From assembly GCA_050186335.1 (NCBI GenBank), contig JBFWYO010000068.1, forward strand, positions 1 through 26,054: a stretch of DNA of 26,054 nucleotides, written 5' to 3'. The DNA is from JBFWYO01 sp050186335 (lineage in GTDB: Bacteria > Pseudomonadota > Alphaproteobacteria > Bin65). The position numbers and the translations under genes were made by a program. Shown one piece after another: positions 7,652 to 17,100 of this stretch. Numbering within the stretch: position 1 is the first letter of the stretch; each line of letters starts with the position of its first letter. A model generated the notes under the pieces. The model saw nothing but the letters and a program-made list of their open reading frames with translations. It ran no database searches and was not told the DNA's origin.

Positions 7652-9727
7652 CTAGGCGGCGCGGACCCAGACCGCCGTATCGTGAAACACGGCGCCGCCG
7701 AACGGCGGTCCGGCTTCGGCGCTGGTCAACGCGTTGACGCCGAGCCCGCCCTCGAACGCACTGTTCGGCCAGATGCCCTCGACGATAACGACGCCCGGCT
7801 GCAACCCGTCGAACGCTTTTGCGTGCACCGTGATCTCAGCCTGATTGTTGCCGACCTTCACCTTGCTGCCGGTTACGATACCCAGGCGCGCGCAATCGTC
7901 GGGATGAATCATCAGGGTCGGCCGGCCTTCGCGCTTGATTGAACTGGGCGTCTCGTTGAACGAGCTGTTCAGGAAACCGCGCGACGGCGCCGCGACCAGT
8001 CGGAACGGCCGATGCTCGGTCGGCGCGTCGATGATTTCGAAATGATCCGGCAGGCGCGGCATCCGCTCATGATCGCGGCCCACTTTCGACCAATCCGGCG
8101 CGAAATGGAATTTCTTGTCGGCGTGGCCGAAGCCGTTGAGAAAATGCATGTCGTCGAAGTCGCGCGCGCAATCGATCCAACGCCGGTCGGCCAGCGCGTC
8201 GGCGCCCGGTAGGTTGGACGCCTTCAACGCGGCATCCATGATTTCCCATGCGCTCATTTCGAAACCCGGATGCTTGGCACCCAGCCGGTGCGCCAGCGCG
8301 CAGATGACGTCGTGGTTCGAGCGCGCCTCGGCCAGCGGTTCGATGACCGGGCGGACGACCTGCAAATAGGTATGCCCGCCCGCCACGTACATATCCGGAT
8401 GCTCGAGGAACGTCGTCGCCGGCAACACGATGTCGGCGTAAGACGCGGTTTCGGTCAGGAACTGTTCGTGCACGCACGTGAACAAATCCTCGCGCGCGAA
8501 GCCGCGTCGGACGCGCAGCGTATCTGGCGCCACCGAAAGCGGATTGGTGTTCTGGATGAACAATGCGGTGACCGGCGGACCGCTCTTGATGTCCTGCGGA
8601 TCGCCGTCCAGGATCGGCCCGATGCGCGATTGATCCAGCAGGCGCGTCGACTTGTCGAGCGCGTCCATGCCTTCGATCAGCGTACGGTCGAGCTTGTACA
8701 GGCCGCCGTTGCTGTAGAGCGCCCCGCCGCCTTTGTGTTGCCAGGCGCCCGTGACGGTCGGCAGACAAGTCACCGCGAACATGCTCGCGGCGCCGTTGCG
8801 CGAACGCGAGAAACCGTAGCCGACCCGGAAATAGCAGCGCTTGTTTCGGCCGATCAGGCGCGCGAATTCGACGATCTGCTCGACCGCCAGGCCGGTGATG
8901 GAAGCCGCCCATTCCGGCGTGCGCGTCGACAGATGCTGGCGCAACTCCTCGGTGCCGGACGCATATTTTTCCAGGTACTCGAGATCGGCAAAACCTTCCT
9001 TAAAGAGTACGTGCATGGCGGCGCACGCCAAAGCGCCGTCCGTGCCGGGGCGCAGCATCAGATGCAGGTCCGCCTGTTTGGCGGTTCCGGTGCGGTAGGG
9101 GTCGACGACGACGAGCTTTGTACCGCGTTCTTTGCGCGCGTGCGTGATGTGGGTCATCACGTTGACTTGCGTGTTGACCGGATTGCCGCCCCACACGACG
9201 ACCACGTCCGAATGGGCGATTTCGCGCGAATCGACGCCTTGCTTGGTGCCCATGCCGGCCAGCCATCCGGCATCGGACAGGCCGGTGCAGATCGTCAAAT
9301 GCTCGCGCGAATATTTCATCACGTGGCGCAGGCGATTGATGCCGTCGCGCTGGACCAGGCCCATCGTGCCGGCGTAAAAATACGGCCAGACCGTCTCGGG
9401 GCCGTACTTGGCCGCGGCCTGCTGCAACCGCAGCGCCGTCTCGTCGAGCGCCTCGTCCCACGAAATTTCAACGAACGCGTCGCGCCCCGCGCCTTTCGGA
9501 CCCTTGCGCCGCAACGGCTTGGTCAGCCGGTCCGGATGATGCACCCGCTCCGCGTAGCGCGCCACTTTTACGCATACGATGCCCGCCGTGTAATCGTGGC
9601 TGGCCGCGCCATGAATGCGGCCGATGGTATGCGCGTCGATGCGTTCGACATCCAAGGCGCACGTGCTCGGGCAATCGTGCGGGCACGTCGAGGGAACGAT
9701 TTCAATGCCTTGGGAATCGGGCGCCAC
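7652..9727 (-). CDS. Molybdopterin-dependent oxidoreductase (DMSO reductase superfamily)
   Basis: A roughly 690-residue Mo/W-bis-molybdopterin enzyme with an N-terminal [4Fe-4S] site: numbering from TTG 9733, Cys17, Cys21, Cys25 and Cys54 in TCPHDCPSTCALDV and GIVCVKVARY. The main molybdopterin domain follows (DVVVVWGGNPVNTQVN, LFIQNTNPLSVAPDT, ETASYADIVLPATTFLEHPD). The dinucleotide-binding domain occupies about 575-690 (EHRPFRLVAAPSRGFLNSSF to FGGAVFHDTAVWV). There is no Tat signal, so it is probably cytoplasmic, and no electron-transfer subunit sits next to it. Substrate is unknown and the Mo ligand residue could not be assigned. Start: GTG 9727 lies nine bases after AAGGA; TTG 9733 is only three bases after it, so GTG is preferred. 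Diverges from the acyl-CoA synthetase. Confidence 0.88.
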   Translation of the reverse strand: MAPDSQGIEIVPSTCPHDCPSTCALDVERIDAHTIGRIHGAASHDYTAGIVCVKVARYAERVHHPDRLTKPLRRKGPKGAGRDAFVEISWDEALDETALRLQQAAAKYGPETVWPYFYAGTMGLVQRDGINRLRHVMKYSREHLTICTGLSDAGWLAGMGTKQGVDSREIAHSDVVVVWGGNPVNTQVNVMTHITHARKERGTKLVVVDPYRTGTAKQADLHLMLRPGTDGALACAAMHVLFKEGFADLEYLEKYASGTEELRQHLSTRTPEWAASITGLAVEQIVEFARLIGRNKRCYFRVGYGFSRSRNGAASMFAVTCLPTVTGAWQHKGGGALYSNGGLYKLDRTLIEGMDALDKSTRLLDQSRIGPILDGDPQDIKSGPPVTALFIQNTNPLSVAPDTLRVRRGFAREDLFTCVHEQFLTETASYADIVLPATTFLEHPDMYVAGGHTYLQVVRPVIEPLAEARSNHDVICALAHRLGAKHPGFEMSAWEIMDAALKASNLPGADALADRRWIDCARDFDDMHFLNGFGHADKKFHFAPDWSKVGRDHERMPRLPDHFEIIDAPTEHRPFRLVAAPSRGFLNSSFNETPSSIKREGRPTLMIHPDDCARLGIVTGSKVKVGNNQAEITVHAKAFDGLQPGVVIVEGIWPNSAFEGGLGVNALTSAEAGPPFGGAVFHDTAVWVRAA

Positions 9728-9786
9728 GGGCAAGCTTCCTTCAGAGCCAAAATGCGGCGTTCAATCTAACAGCGGACCCGCATACG

Positions 9787-9808
9787 GGCAACCGAAGCGC
9801 CGGTTGCC
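9787..9808. promoter_or_regulatory. Perfect 8-6-8 inverted repeat between divergent genes
   Basis: GGCAACCG (9787-9794), a six-base spacer, then CGGTTGCC (9801-9808), in the 142-bp gap between the divergent oxidoreductase and acyl-CoA synthetase genes. The position suits an operator for a dimeric regulator acting on one or both genes; an RNA hairpin in the acs leader is also possible. No regulator gene lies next to it. Confidence 0.45.
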
Positions 9809-9875
9809 TTCTGGTCAACCCGGCCGGATCGTGGCATCTAAGGTCCCGGCGGACGCAAGTCTGGGAGGAATAGTT

Positions 9876-11543
9876 GTGGCGAATGTCAGCACGCCGTTGC
9901 TGTGGCCGCGCGAGACCTACGAAGAGGTCTACCACGCGTTCCGCTGGAAGATTCCCGCCAGCTATAACATGGCGCACGACGTGTGCGACCGGCACGCGAC
10001 GATTGCCGGCAAGACCGCGCTGATCTATTTCGACGACAAGGGCCGCGAGCAGCGGTTTTCGTTTCTCGACATCAAGCAGAACGCCAACCGGCTGGCCAAC
10101 GCGCTGGAGGCTTTGGATGTGGAGCGCGGCGACCGCGTCGCGATCCTGCTCTCGCAATGCCCGGAAGCAGCACTATGCCACGTCGCCGCGCACAAGATGG
10201 GCGCCATTTCGCTGCCGCTGTTCACCCTGTTCGGCCCCGAAGCGCTGGAATTTCGCCTCGGCAACAGCGAAGCCAAAGTTGTGGTGACCGACGCCGCCAA
10301 CCTGCCCAAGATCGTCGCCATCCGCGACCGGTTACCGGCCTTGCGCCACGTCATCGTCACCGACCGCGAGCTGGCCGGCGACGGCGCCGATCGCGCGTTC
10401 TGGCCGTTGCTCGAGCGCGCCTCGAGCCGCTACCGCAACGTCAAGACGTCGGCCGAGGACCCGTGCCTGCTGATCTACACTTCGGGCACCACCGGCCAGC
10501 CCAAAGGCGCCTTGCACGCCCATCGCACCATGCTGGGCCACATGCCGTCGCTGGAATTTTATCACGACTTCTTTCCGCAGCCGGGCGACCTGTTCTGGTC
10601 GCCGGCCGATTGGGCCTGGATCGGCGGGCTGATGGACAATCTGATGCCGGCCTGGTTTCACGGCGTGCCGGTGCTGGCGTTCCGCGCACGCAAGTTCGAT
10701 CCCGACGAAGCCTTCGCCATGATGGCGACGCATCGCGTGCGCAACATGTTTCTGCCGCCGACGGCGCTCAAGCTGTTGCGCCAGGTGCACGATCCACGCA
10801 CAAAATACGATCTGCGCGTGCGCTCGATCTTCACCGGCGGCGAAATCATGGGCGGCGAATTGCTGCAATGGGGCTACGATACCTTCGGCATGACGATCTC
10901 CGAAGGCTACGGCCAGACCGAATGCAACCTGATGGTCGGCAACAGCCCGCGCATCATGGATGTCTATCCCGGTTCGATGGGCCGCGCGGTGCCCGGCCAT
11001 GTGGTCGAAGTGCTCAATGAGGACGGCGCGCCGGCGCCGGTCGGCCAGGTCGGCCATATCGCGTTCAAAACGCCCGATCCGGTCGCCATGCTCCGCTATT
11101 GGCGCAATCCGGAAGGCACCAAGGCCAAGTTCCACGGCGACTGGATGCTGTCGGGCGATCAGGGATACCGGGACGAGCGCGGCTATTTCTGGTTCGTCGG
11201 CCGGGCCGACGACGTGATCACCAGCGCCGGCTACCGGATCGGTCCGGGCGAAATCGAGGAATGCCTGATTAAGCATCCGGCGGTCGCCATGGCCGCGGCG
11301 ATCGGCATCCCCGACCCGATCCGCACCGAGGCAATCAAGGCATTCATCCAATTGCGGCCGGGCTTTGCGCCAAATGATCAACTCGTCGCGGAGATTCAAG
11401 ATCACGTGCGCACCCGACTGGCGGCGCACGAGTATCCGCGCACGATCGAGTTCGTGACCGAATTCCCGATGACCGCGACCGGCAAGATCCGCCGCACCGA
11501 GCTGCGCGAGCGCGAGCGCAAGAAGGCGCAGCTTTCCGCGTGA
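9876..11543 (+). CDS. AMP-forming acyl-CoA synthetase (acetyl/medium-chain type)
   Basis: Activates a carboxylic acid through acyl-AMP to acyl-CoA. The adenylate-forming signature YTSGTTGQPKG is at 201-211. EGYGQTECNLMVGNSPRI is the A5-like region, SGDQGYRDERGYFWFVGRADD the hinge/A7-A8 region, and Lys537 in ATGKIRR is the catalytic and acetylation-prone lysine. The protein has 555 residues. I chose GTG 9876 because GGGAGGA ends six bases before it and similarity to the family begins just after it. The open frame continues upstream to 9615 but overlaps the oxidoreductase gene on the other strand. The sequence style (QYxxF-free, EEVYHAFRWKIPASYNMAHDVCDRHA) resembles the AcsA-like/MACS branch; the acid used is not predictable. 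The stop overlaps the mtgA start (GTGA). Confidence 0.92.
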   Translation: MANVSTPLLWPRETYEEVYHAFRWKIPASYNMAHDVCDRHATIAGKTALIYFDDKGREQRFSFLDIKQNANRLANALEALDVERGDRVAILLSQCPEAALCHVAAHKMGAISLPLFTLFGPEALEFRLGNSEAKVVVTDAANLPKIVAIRDRLPALRHVIVTDRELAGDGADRAFWPLLERASSRYRNVKTSAEDPCLLIYTSGTTGQPKGALHAHRTMLGHMPSLEFYHDFFPQPGDLFWSPADWAWIGGLMDNLMPAWFHGVPVLAFRARKFDPDEAFAMMATHRVRNMFLPPTALKLLRQVHDPRTKYDLRVRSIFTGGEIMGGELLQWGYDTFGMTISEGYGQTECNLMVGNSPRIMDVYPGSMGRAVPGHVVEVLNEDGAPAPVGQVGHIAFKTPDPVAMLRYWRNPEGTKAKFHGDWMLSGDQGYRDERGYFWFVGRADDVITSAGYRIGPGEIEECLIKHPAVAMAAAIGIPDPIRTEAIKAFIQLRPGFAPNDQLVAEIQDHVRTRLAAHEYPRTIEFVTEFPMTATGKIRRTELRERERKKAQLSA

Positions 11544-12325
11544 GCGCCAGACGCACCACGAGCAAGCGCCCGCCGCCCAAGACCAAGCTTAAGCGCACTC
11601 CGGCGGAACGGCGCACGCTGATCGGCCGCGCGATTGCCGGATTGTTGTTGCTGGGGATCATCGGCATCGGAATTTTCGCACTGGCCTCGGTGCTGTCGGT
11701 CGCCGCGTACCGTTTCGTCAACCCGCCGGCGACGCCGTTGATGGCCATGCGGGCGATTGCCGATAGCAGCCTGCGCGCCGAGCGGCACTGGGTGCCGCTG
11801 TCGCGCATCTCACCGCACCTGCTGCGCGCGGTGCTGACGTCCGAAGACGCGCGCTTCTGTAATCACGGCGGTTTCGACTGGATCGAGCTTGAAAAGGCGA
11901 TCGAGGATTATCGCGCCAAGGGCCGGCTGCGCGGCGCCAGCACGATCACCAACCAGACCGCCAAGAACGTGTTCCTGCTGTCGGGCCGTTCGTACGGCCG
12001 GAAACTGTTCGAAGCCTATTACACCGTGCTGATGGAAGCGCTGTGGTCGAAGGACCGGATCTTCGAAGTGTATCTGAACATCGCCGAATGGGGCGACGGC
12101 GTGTACGGCATCGAGGCCGCCGCGCGCACCTATTTCGACAAGCCGGCGTCGCAGCTCAATCCGACCGAAGGCGCGTTGCTGGCGGCGATCCTGCCCAATC
12201 CGCGCGTGCGCTCGCCGCTCGACCCGTCCGGCCCGGTGCGCGCGAAAGCGGCAATGCTGGAGCGCACGATGAACCAGCTCAAGTTGGGCGAAGGTCGCCT
12301 ATGCCCGCCGAAGAGCGCGCCTTAG
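11540..12325 (+). CDS. mtgA: Monofunctional biosynthetic peptidoglycan transglycosylase
   Basis: A GT51 glycosyltransferase that polymerises lipid II into glycan strands at the outer face of the inner membrane. A basic cytoplasmic tail (1-30) is followed by one membrane segment (about 31-56) and the GT51 domain. Conserved motifs are SEDARF with catalytic Glu102, GASTITNQTAKNVFL at 132-146, RKLFEAY with Glu158, KDRIFEVYLNIAEWG at 171-185, and EAAARTYFDKPASQL. No transpeptidase domain follows, hence monofunctional. 261 residues is slightly longer than E. coli MtgA because of the N-terminal tail. GTG start overlaps the synthetase stop by four bases, suggesting coupling despite unrelated functions. 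Confidence 0.95.
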   Translation: MSARRTTSKRPPPKTKLKRTPAERRTLIGRAIAGLLLLGIIGIGIFALASVLSVAAYRFVNPPATPLMAMRAIADSSLRAERHWVPLSRISPHLLRAVLTSEDARFCNHGGFDWIELEKAIEDYRAKGRLRGASTITNQTAKNVFLLSGRSYGRKLFEAYYTVLMEALWSKDRIFEVYLNIAEWGDGVYGIEAAARTYFDKPASQLNPTEGALLAAILPNPRVRSPLDPSGPVRAKAAMLERTMNQLKLGEGRLCPPKSAP

Positions 12326-12588
12326 CGCCGGCGGATCAGACGCAGGACGAACACCAGGATGATGGCGCCGGCAAGCGCGGCAAGCAGCTTGGGAATCAGT
12401 CCTGGCACCAATAAGCCGAACTTGCGGGCGATATACTCGCCGAGAAACGACCCGGCAACACCGACGATCAGATAGCCGAGCAGGCCCAGGCGTCGCTCGC
12501 GCATGATGAGGCTGGCCAGCCAGCCCGCAACGAGGCCGATCACCAGGAGCAAAACCCAACCGGGCAATCCGAAATCGGTTTGCAGCAC
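12322..12588 (-). CDS. GlsB/YeaQ/YmgE-family small membrane protein
   Basis: A small integral membrane protein of the transglycosylase-associated (YeaQ/YmgE) family, function unknown, often stress-related in enterobacteria. Three hydrophobic segments are visible. The family pattern is GLVAGWLASLIMRERRLGLL followed by GYLIVGVAGSFLGEYIA. From GTG 12588 the protein has 88 residues, normal for the family, with GGTGGA just upstream; an in-frame TTG at 12621 would add 11 residues without membrane or family character. The stop (TAA) overlaps the stop (TAG) of the convergent mtgA within TTAG at 12322-12325. Confidence 0.85.
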   Translation of the reverse strand: MLQTDFGLPGWVLLLVIGLVAGWLASLIMRERRLGLLGYLIVGVAGSFLGEYIARKFGLLVPGLIPKLLAALAGAIILVFVLRLIRRR

Positions 12589-12658
12589 GCTTCCACCCCG
12601 TCCGACATGCGACCGCGTCAATGCGCCGGCTTATGCCATAGGGCCGGCGCTGGTACAC

Positions 12659-12677
12659 GGAAATTCCAATAATTTCC
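12659..12677. promoter_or_regulatory. AT-rich inverted repeat upstream of the iron-binding protein gene
   Basis: GGAAATT (12659-12665), five-base spacer, AATTTCC (12671-12677), lying about 145 bases before the substrate-binding protein and about 70 bases upstream of the GlsB gene on the other strand. It could be an operator for either. It does not match a Fur box or an iron-control element that I recognise. A second short repeat, TGCGAC-TAA-GTCGCA, lies at 12708-12722. Confidence 0.35.
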
Positions 12678-12706
12678 GTCGATTCGGCCAATTCGGCGGA
12701 GGATGT

Positions 12707-12826
12707 ATGCGACTAAGTCGCAATTGCGTAATGCTCGGAACTAGGCTAGAAAGGCAATTAAGAACCAATCGCAATCCCTTCGTGCCCCCGCGCGAAAACC
12801 GCCGAACCTCGAGGAATTCCGCATGA
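12707..12826 (+). CDS. Possible 39-residue leader ORF overlapping the substrate-binding protein start
   Basis: An ATG at 12707 lies four bases after a strong GGAGG (12698-12702). The frame is very basic (ten Arg, no Lys), ending FVPPRENRRTSRNSA, and its TGA at 12824-12826 overlaps the ATG of the next gene as ATGA. Such overlap suggests translational coupling. Against it: the downstream gene has its own GAGGAAT signal, and the composition does not look like a folded protein. The function, if any, would be regulatory. Confidence 0.25.
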   Translation: MRLSRNCVMLGTRLERQLRTNRNPFVPPRENRRTSRNSA

Positions 12827-13866
12827 TTTTGCCGCTTTGCCGCCACGCCCGTATCAAACAATTGATCGCCGCTGCGGCGCTGACAGGGATCGCCTGGGTC
12901 GGGCCGGCCGCCGCCGACGGCGAAGTGAATATCTATTCGCTACGTCAAGAGGTGCTCATCAAGCCGCTGCTCGACAAGTTCGCCGAAGCCGAAAAGGTCA
13001 AGGTCAACATCGTGTTCGTGCGCGATGGCTTGATCGAGCGTTTGAAAAGCGAAGGCGCGAACAGCCCGGCCGATGTGATCCTGACCGTCGACGTGGCGAA
13101 TCTGATCCAGGCCCAGGCCGCGGATGCGTTCCGCGCGGTCAAGGATGCCGAGCTCGAAAAATCCATCCCGGCGCAGTATCGCGATCCGCGAGGCTACTGG
13201 TTCGGCTTATCGGTGCGCGCGCGGCCGATCATTTACAGTGCCGAACGCGTCAAGCCGGAACAGTTGTCGACCTATGCCGACTTGGCCGACCCGAAGTGGA
13301 AGGGTAAGGTTTGCGTGCGCAGTTCGACGCACACGTACAATCTCGGCATGCTGTCGTCCTTCATCGCGCACGACGGCGCCGCCAAGGCCGAAGCATGGGC
13401 CAAGGGCTTCGTCGCCAACTTCGCGCGCGCGCCGAAGGGCGGCGACCGCGACCAGATCGCCGCCGTCGCGGCCGGCGAGTGCGACGTGGCACTCAGCAAC
13501 CACTATTATTTGGCAGGGCTTGCGACGTCCGCCAACGAGAAGGATCGCCAAGTCGCTTCTAAGGTGCGCGTGTTCTGGCCCGATCAGCAGAAGCACGGCG
13601 TCCACGTCAACGTCAGCGGCGCCGGCATCGCCAAGAATGCCAAGAATTACGCCAACGCGGTCAAGCTGCTACGTTTCCTGGCCGGCGAAACGGCGCAGAA
13701 AATGTATGCGGAAAGCGTCAAGGAATACCCGGTGCGCGCCGGCGTCCCGCCGCACGCCGTGGTCGCCGCGTGGGGGCCGTTCAAGGCCGACAAGCTGCCG
13801 CTGGCCGAGATCGGCAAGCACAATCCCGAATCGGTGAAGATCGCCGACCGCGCCGGCTGGCGCTGA
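12823..13866 (+). CDS. Iron(III)-type ABC transporter periplasmic substrate-binding protein (FbpA/FutA-like)
   Basis: A class-II periplasmic binding protein of the ferric-ion family. A signal peptide at 1-31 (basic RHARIK, hydrophobic core, GPAAA) precedes the mature DGEVNIYSLRQEVLIKPLLD. The paired tyrosines Tyr228-Tyr229 in SNHYYLAGL correspond to the iron-coordinating Tyr pair of FbpA/FutA proteins. Other family stretches are RDGLIERLKSEG, ADVILTVDVANL, YRDPRGYWFGLSVRARPIIYS and STHTYNLGMLSS. 347 residues is normal. The ATG has GAGGAAT six bases upstream. No permease or ATPase gene is adjacent, which is unusual for this family; the partners must be encoded elsewhere or the protein serves another role. 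Followed by a small gene 27 bp downstream. Confidence 0.92.
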   Translation: MILPLCRHARIKQLIAAAALTGIAWVGPAAADGEVNIYSLRQEVLIKPLLDKFAEAEKVKVNIVFVRDGLIERLKSEGANSPADVILTVDVANLIQAQAADAFRAVKDAELEKSIPAQYRDPRGYWFGLSVRARPIIYSAERVKPEQLSTYADLADPKWKGKVCVRSSTHTYNLGMLSSFIAHDGAAKAEAWAKGFVANFARAPKGGDRDQIAAVAAGECDVALSNHYYLAGLATSANEKDRQVASKVRVFWPDQQKHGVHVNVSGAGIAKNAKNYANAVKLLRFLAGETAQKMYAESVKEYPVRAGVPPHAVVAAWGPFKADKLPLAEIGKHNPESVKIADRAGWR

Positions 13867-13893
13867 ACCGGCACGGACCGAAGGAGAATCACC

Positions 13894-14064
13894 ATGTTCA
13901 TCTGGCGCACGCTCGACAAGTCTGCGATGGCCGGCTTGCTGCGCCTCATGGCCGAGAGCGATCCACGGGTCAAGGCCAGAACCGCACGCGGCGCCGCATC
14001 GGGCCAAGCGCCGAAAGCCAACGCGGAAATCGTGCCGCCGCGGGCGACCGCCAAGCCGCGCTAG
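13894..14064 (+). CDS. Small hypothetical protein, 56 residues
   Basis: ATG 13894 has a strong AAGGAG seven bases upstream and starts 27 bp after the substrate-binding protein, so the two are probably co-transcribed. The N-terminal half, MFIWRTLDKSAMAGLLRLMA, could form a short amphipathic helix. The C-terminal half is Ala, Pro, Arg and Lys-rich and probably disordered. I recognise no domain or signal peptide. GC-rich third positions fit coding use. It could modulate the transporter or be unrelated. Confidence 0.6.
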   Translation: MFIWRTLDKSAMAGLLRLMAESDPRVKARTARGAASGQAPKANAEIVPPRATAKPR

Positions 14065-14120
14065 CGTTTTGCTGTCGCGACGCCGCCCGAGCGTGCCGAA
14101 ATGTTCGATTGAATAACGCT

Positions 14121-17100
14121 CTACCGGTCGTCCAGGGTCATCAAGGCGGCATTGCCACCGGACGCCGTGGTATTGACCGACAAGGTCCGCTCGACCGCAA
14201 AGCGCGGCAAATAATGCGGCCCGCCCGCCTTCGGACCGGTGCCCGAAAGCCCCTCGCCGCCGAACGGCTGCACGCCGACCACCGCGCCGATCATGTTGCG
14301 GTTCACATAACAGTTCCCCGCACGGACGCCGCGCCGAATTGTCTCGATCGTCTCGTCGATTCGCGAATGAATGCCGAGCGTGAGCCCATAGCCGGTCGCA
14401 TTGACCGCCTCGATCACCCGGTCGATGCGGCTGCCGTCGAAGCGCACGACATGCAGCACCGGCCCGAACACTTCGCGCTCGAGCCGCGCGACCTTGTCGA
14501 TCTCGAACGCATGCGGAGCGACGAACGTGCCGTGCGCGGCCTCAGCCGGCAAGCCGCACGCGTGAATCAATTTCGCCTCGCGCTTCATGCGCTCGATATG
14601 GGCGAGGAGATTGACCCGCGCCTCATCGTCGATCACCGGGCCGACATCGGTTGCCAGCAGCGCGGGATCGCCGATGCGCAATTCCGCCATCGCGCCGGCC
14701 AGCATCGACAGCGTCTTGTCGGCCACGTCGTCCTGGATGAACAGCACGCGCAGCGCCGAGCAGCGCTGCCCCGCGCTGTTGAACGCCGAGAGCAGCGCAT
14801 CGGCCACGACCTGCTCGGTCAGCGCCGACGAATCGGCGATCAGCGCGTTCTGCCCGCCGGTCTCCGCGATCAGCGGCACGATCGGCCCGCGCCGCGCGGC
14901 CAGGCCGCGGTTGATCGCCTGCGCCGTGTCCGTGCCGCCGGTGAACACCACGCCGGCGATGCGTTCGTCGGCGATCAGTTGCGCGCCGACCGTTTCGCCC
15001 GGACCGGGCAGCAGATGCAGGACCGCGCCGGGCACGCCGGCTTCGTGCAGCAGGCGAATACAGGCCGCGGCGGTCAGCGGCGTCTGTTCGGCCGGCTTGG
15101 CGATCACGGCGTTGCCGGCCGCAAGGCCGGCCGCGACCTGTCCGGTGAAGATCGCCAGCGGGAAGTTCCACGGACTGATCGCCGCGAACACGCCGCGCCC
15201 ATGCAGGGTCAGGCGGTTGGCTTCGCCGGTCGGGCCGGGCAAGACGGATTCGGCACCAAATCGTCTCCGCGCCTGTGCGCCGTAGTAGCGGCAGAAATCG
15301 ACCGCCTCGCGCACTTCGGACAGCGCATCGGGGATCGACTTGCCGGCCTCGCGCACCAGCAGTGCCATCAGCCCCGGCCGGTGTGCCTCGATCGACGCGC
15401 CCGCCCGCTCCAGGATGTCGGCCCGTGCCGCCGCGCCCAGTTCGTTCCAGCCGTTCGCCGCCCGATGCGCCGACGCCAGCGCCGCTTCGATATCGGCGGC
15501 GTCGGCATCGACCGCGGTGCCGACGATCTGCCGCCGATCCGCCGGATTGGTCACCGCGCGCGCAGCGGCTTGCGGACGCGCGCGGCCGTTCACGATCGGC
15601 GCGCTCGATGCAGGCGCGGCGGCCGCCTCCATCGCGCGCTGGAGCGGCAGCAATTGATTGGGGTCGCTTAGATCGAGGCCGGAGGAATTCGGCCGCTCGC
15701 CCCCGAACATGTCGCGCGGCAACGGAATCCGCGGATGCCGGATGGTCTCGAACGACGCGAGCTGCTCGGCGGGGCCGGCGATCAATTGCTCGACCGGCAA
15801 ATCCTCGTCGACGATGCGGTTGACGAACGAGGTATTCGCGCCGTTTTCCAGCAGGCGCCGCACCAGATACGGGAGGAGATCCTCGTGGCTGCCGACCGGC
15901 GCGTAGACGCGGCATGCGATGTGTTGGTTGGCGGCGAGAATCTCCTCGTACAGCGCCTCGCCCATGCCGTGCAGGCGCTGAAACTCGTAGTCGGTGCGGG
16001 TATCCATCAACTCGACGACCGAGGCGAGGGTCAGCGCATTGTGCGTCGCGAACTGCGGGTAAAGCTCGGCTGGCGCCGCCGCGATCCGCTTGGCACAGGC
16101 GAGATAGCAGAGGTCGGTCGATTGCTTGCGGGTGAATACCGGATAGCCGTCCAGCCCGCGCTCCTGCCCGCGCTTGATCTCGGTATCCCAGTACGCGCCC
16201 TTCACCAGGCGTACCATCCAGCGCCGCCCGTCGCGCCGCGCGAGCGCTGCCAGCCAGTCGATCACCGCCGGCGCACGCTTCTGATAGGCCTGCACGGCCA
16301 GGCCGAGGCCGTTCCAGCCCTTAAGACGAGGCTCGCGCGAAAGCGCGTCGATGATATCCAGCGACAGATCCAGCCGGTCGGCCTCCTCGGCATCGATGGT
16401 CACGCCGATATTGGCAACCTTGGCCTGTTCCGCCAGCGAGACGATGCGCGGCAGCAGTTCGTTCAAGGTGCGTTCGCGCTGGGCGAATTCGTAGCGCGGG
16501 TGCAAGGCCGAGAGCTTGACCGAGATGCCCGGCGCTTCGATCGGCCCGCGGCCCTTGGCCGCCTTGCCGATGGCTGCGATCGCGGCGCCGTAGGATGTCA
16601 GATAGCGCTGCGCGTCCTGCTCGGTGCGCGCGGCTTCGCCCAGCATGTCGAACGAGTGCCGCTCGCGCTTATGTTCGCCGGCGCGTTTGAGCGCCTCCTC
16701 GATGGTGCGCCCCATGACGAACTGGCGGCCCATGATGCGCATCGCCTGCATCATGGCCTGCCGAACCACCGGCTCGCCGCCGCGCGCGATCATTCGGCCG
16801 AGCACCGACCCCACGTCCTCGCCGCGACTTTTTTCCCATTTCAGCAGCCGACCGGTCAGCATCAGGCCCCAGGTCGAGGCGTTGACGAACAGCGATTCGC
16901 TGCGCCCGACATGCCGGTCCCAATCGGCGGTGCCGAGCTTGTCGCGGATCAGCCGGTCAGCGGTCTCCGAATCCGGGATACGCAGCAGCGCCTCGGCCAG
17001 GCACATCAGCACGACGCCTTCGTGCGTCGAGAGCTGGTATTCGTGCAGGAACGCATCGATGCCGAAATTCTTTCTGGCGCGCACTTTAATGACGAGATCG

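Noticed and set aside
7600..7655. Short plus-strand frame between mipZ and the oxidoreductase
   Set aside because: It ends within the hairpin at the oxidoreductase stop, has no ribosome site, and overlaps the likely mipZ promoter.
9615..9875. 87-codon N-terminal extension of the acyl-CoA synthetase
   Set aside because: It overlaps the start of the divergent oxidoreductase, has no family similarity, and a strong ribosome site marks GTG 9876.
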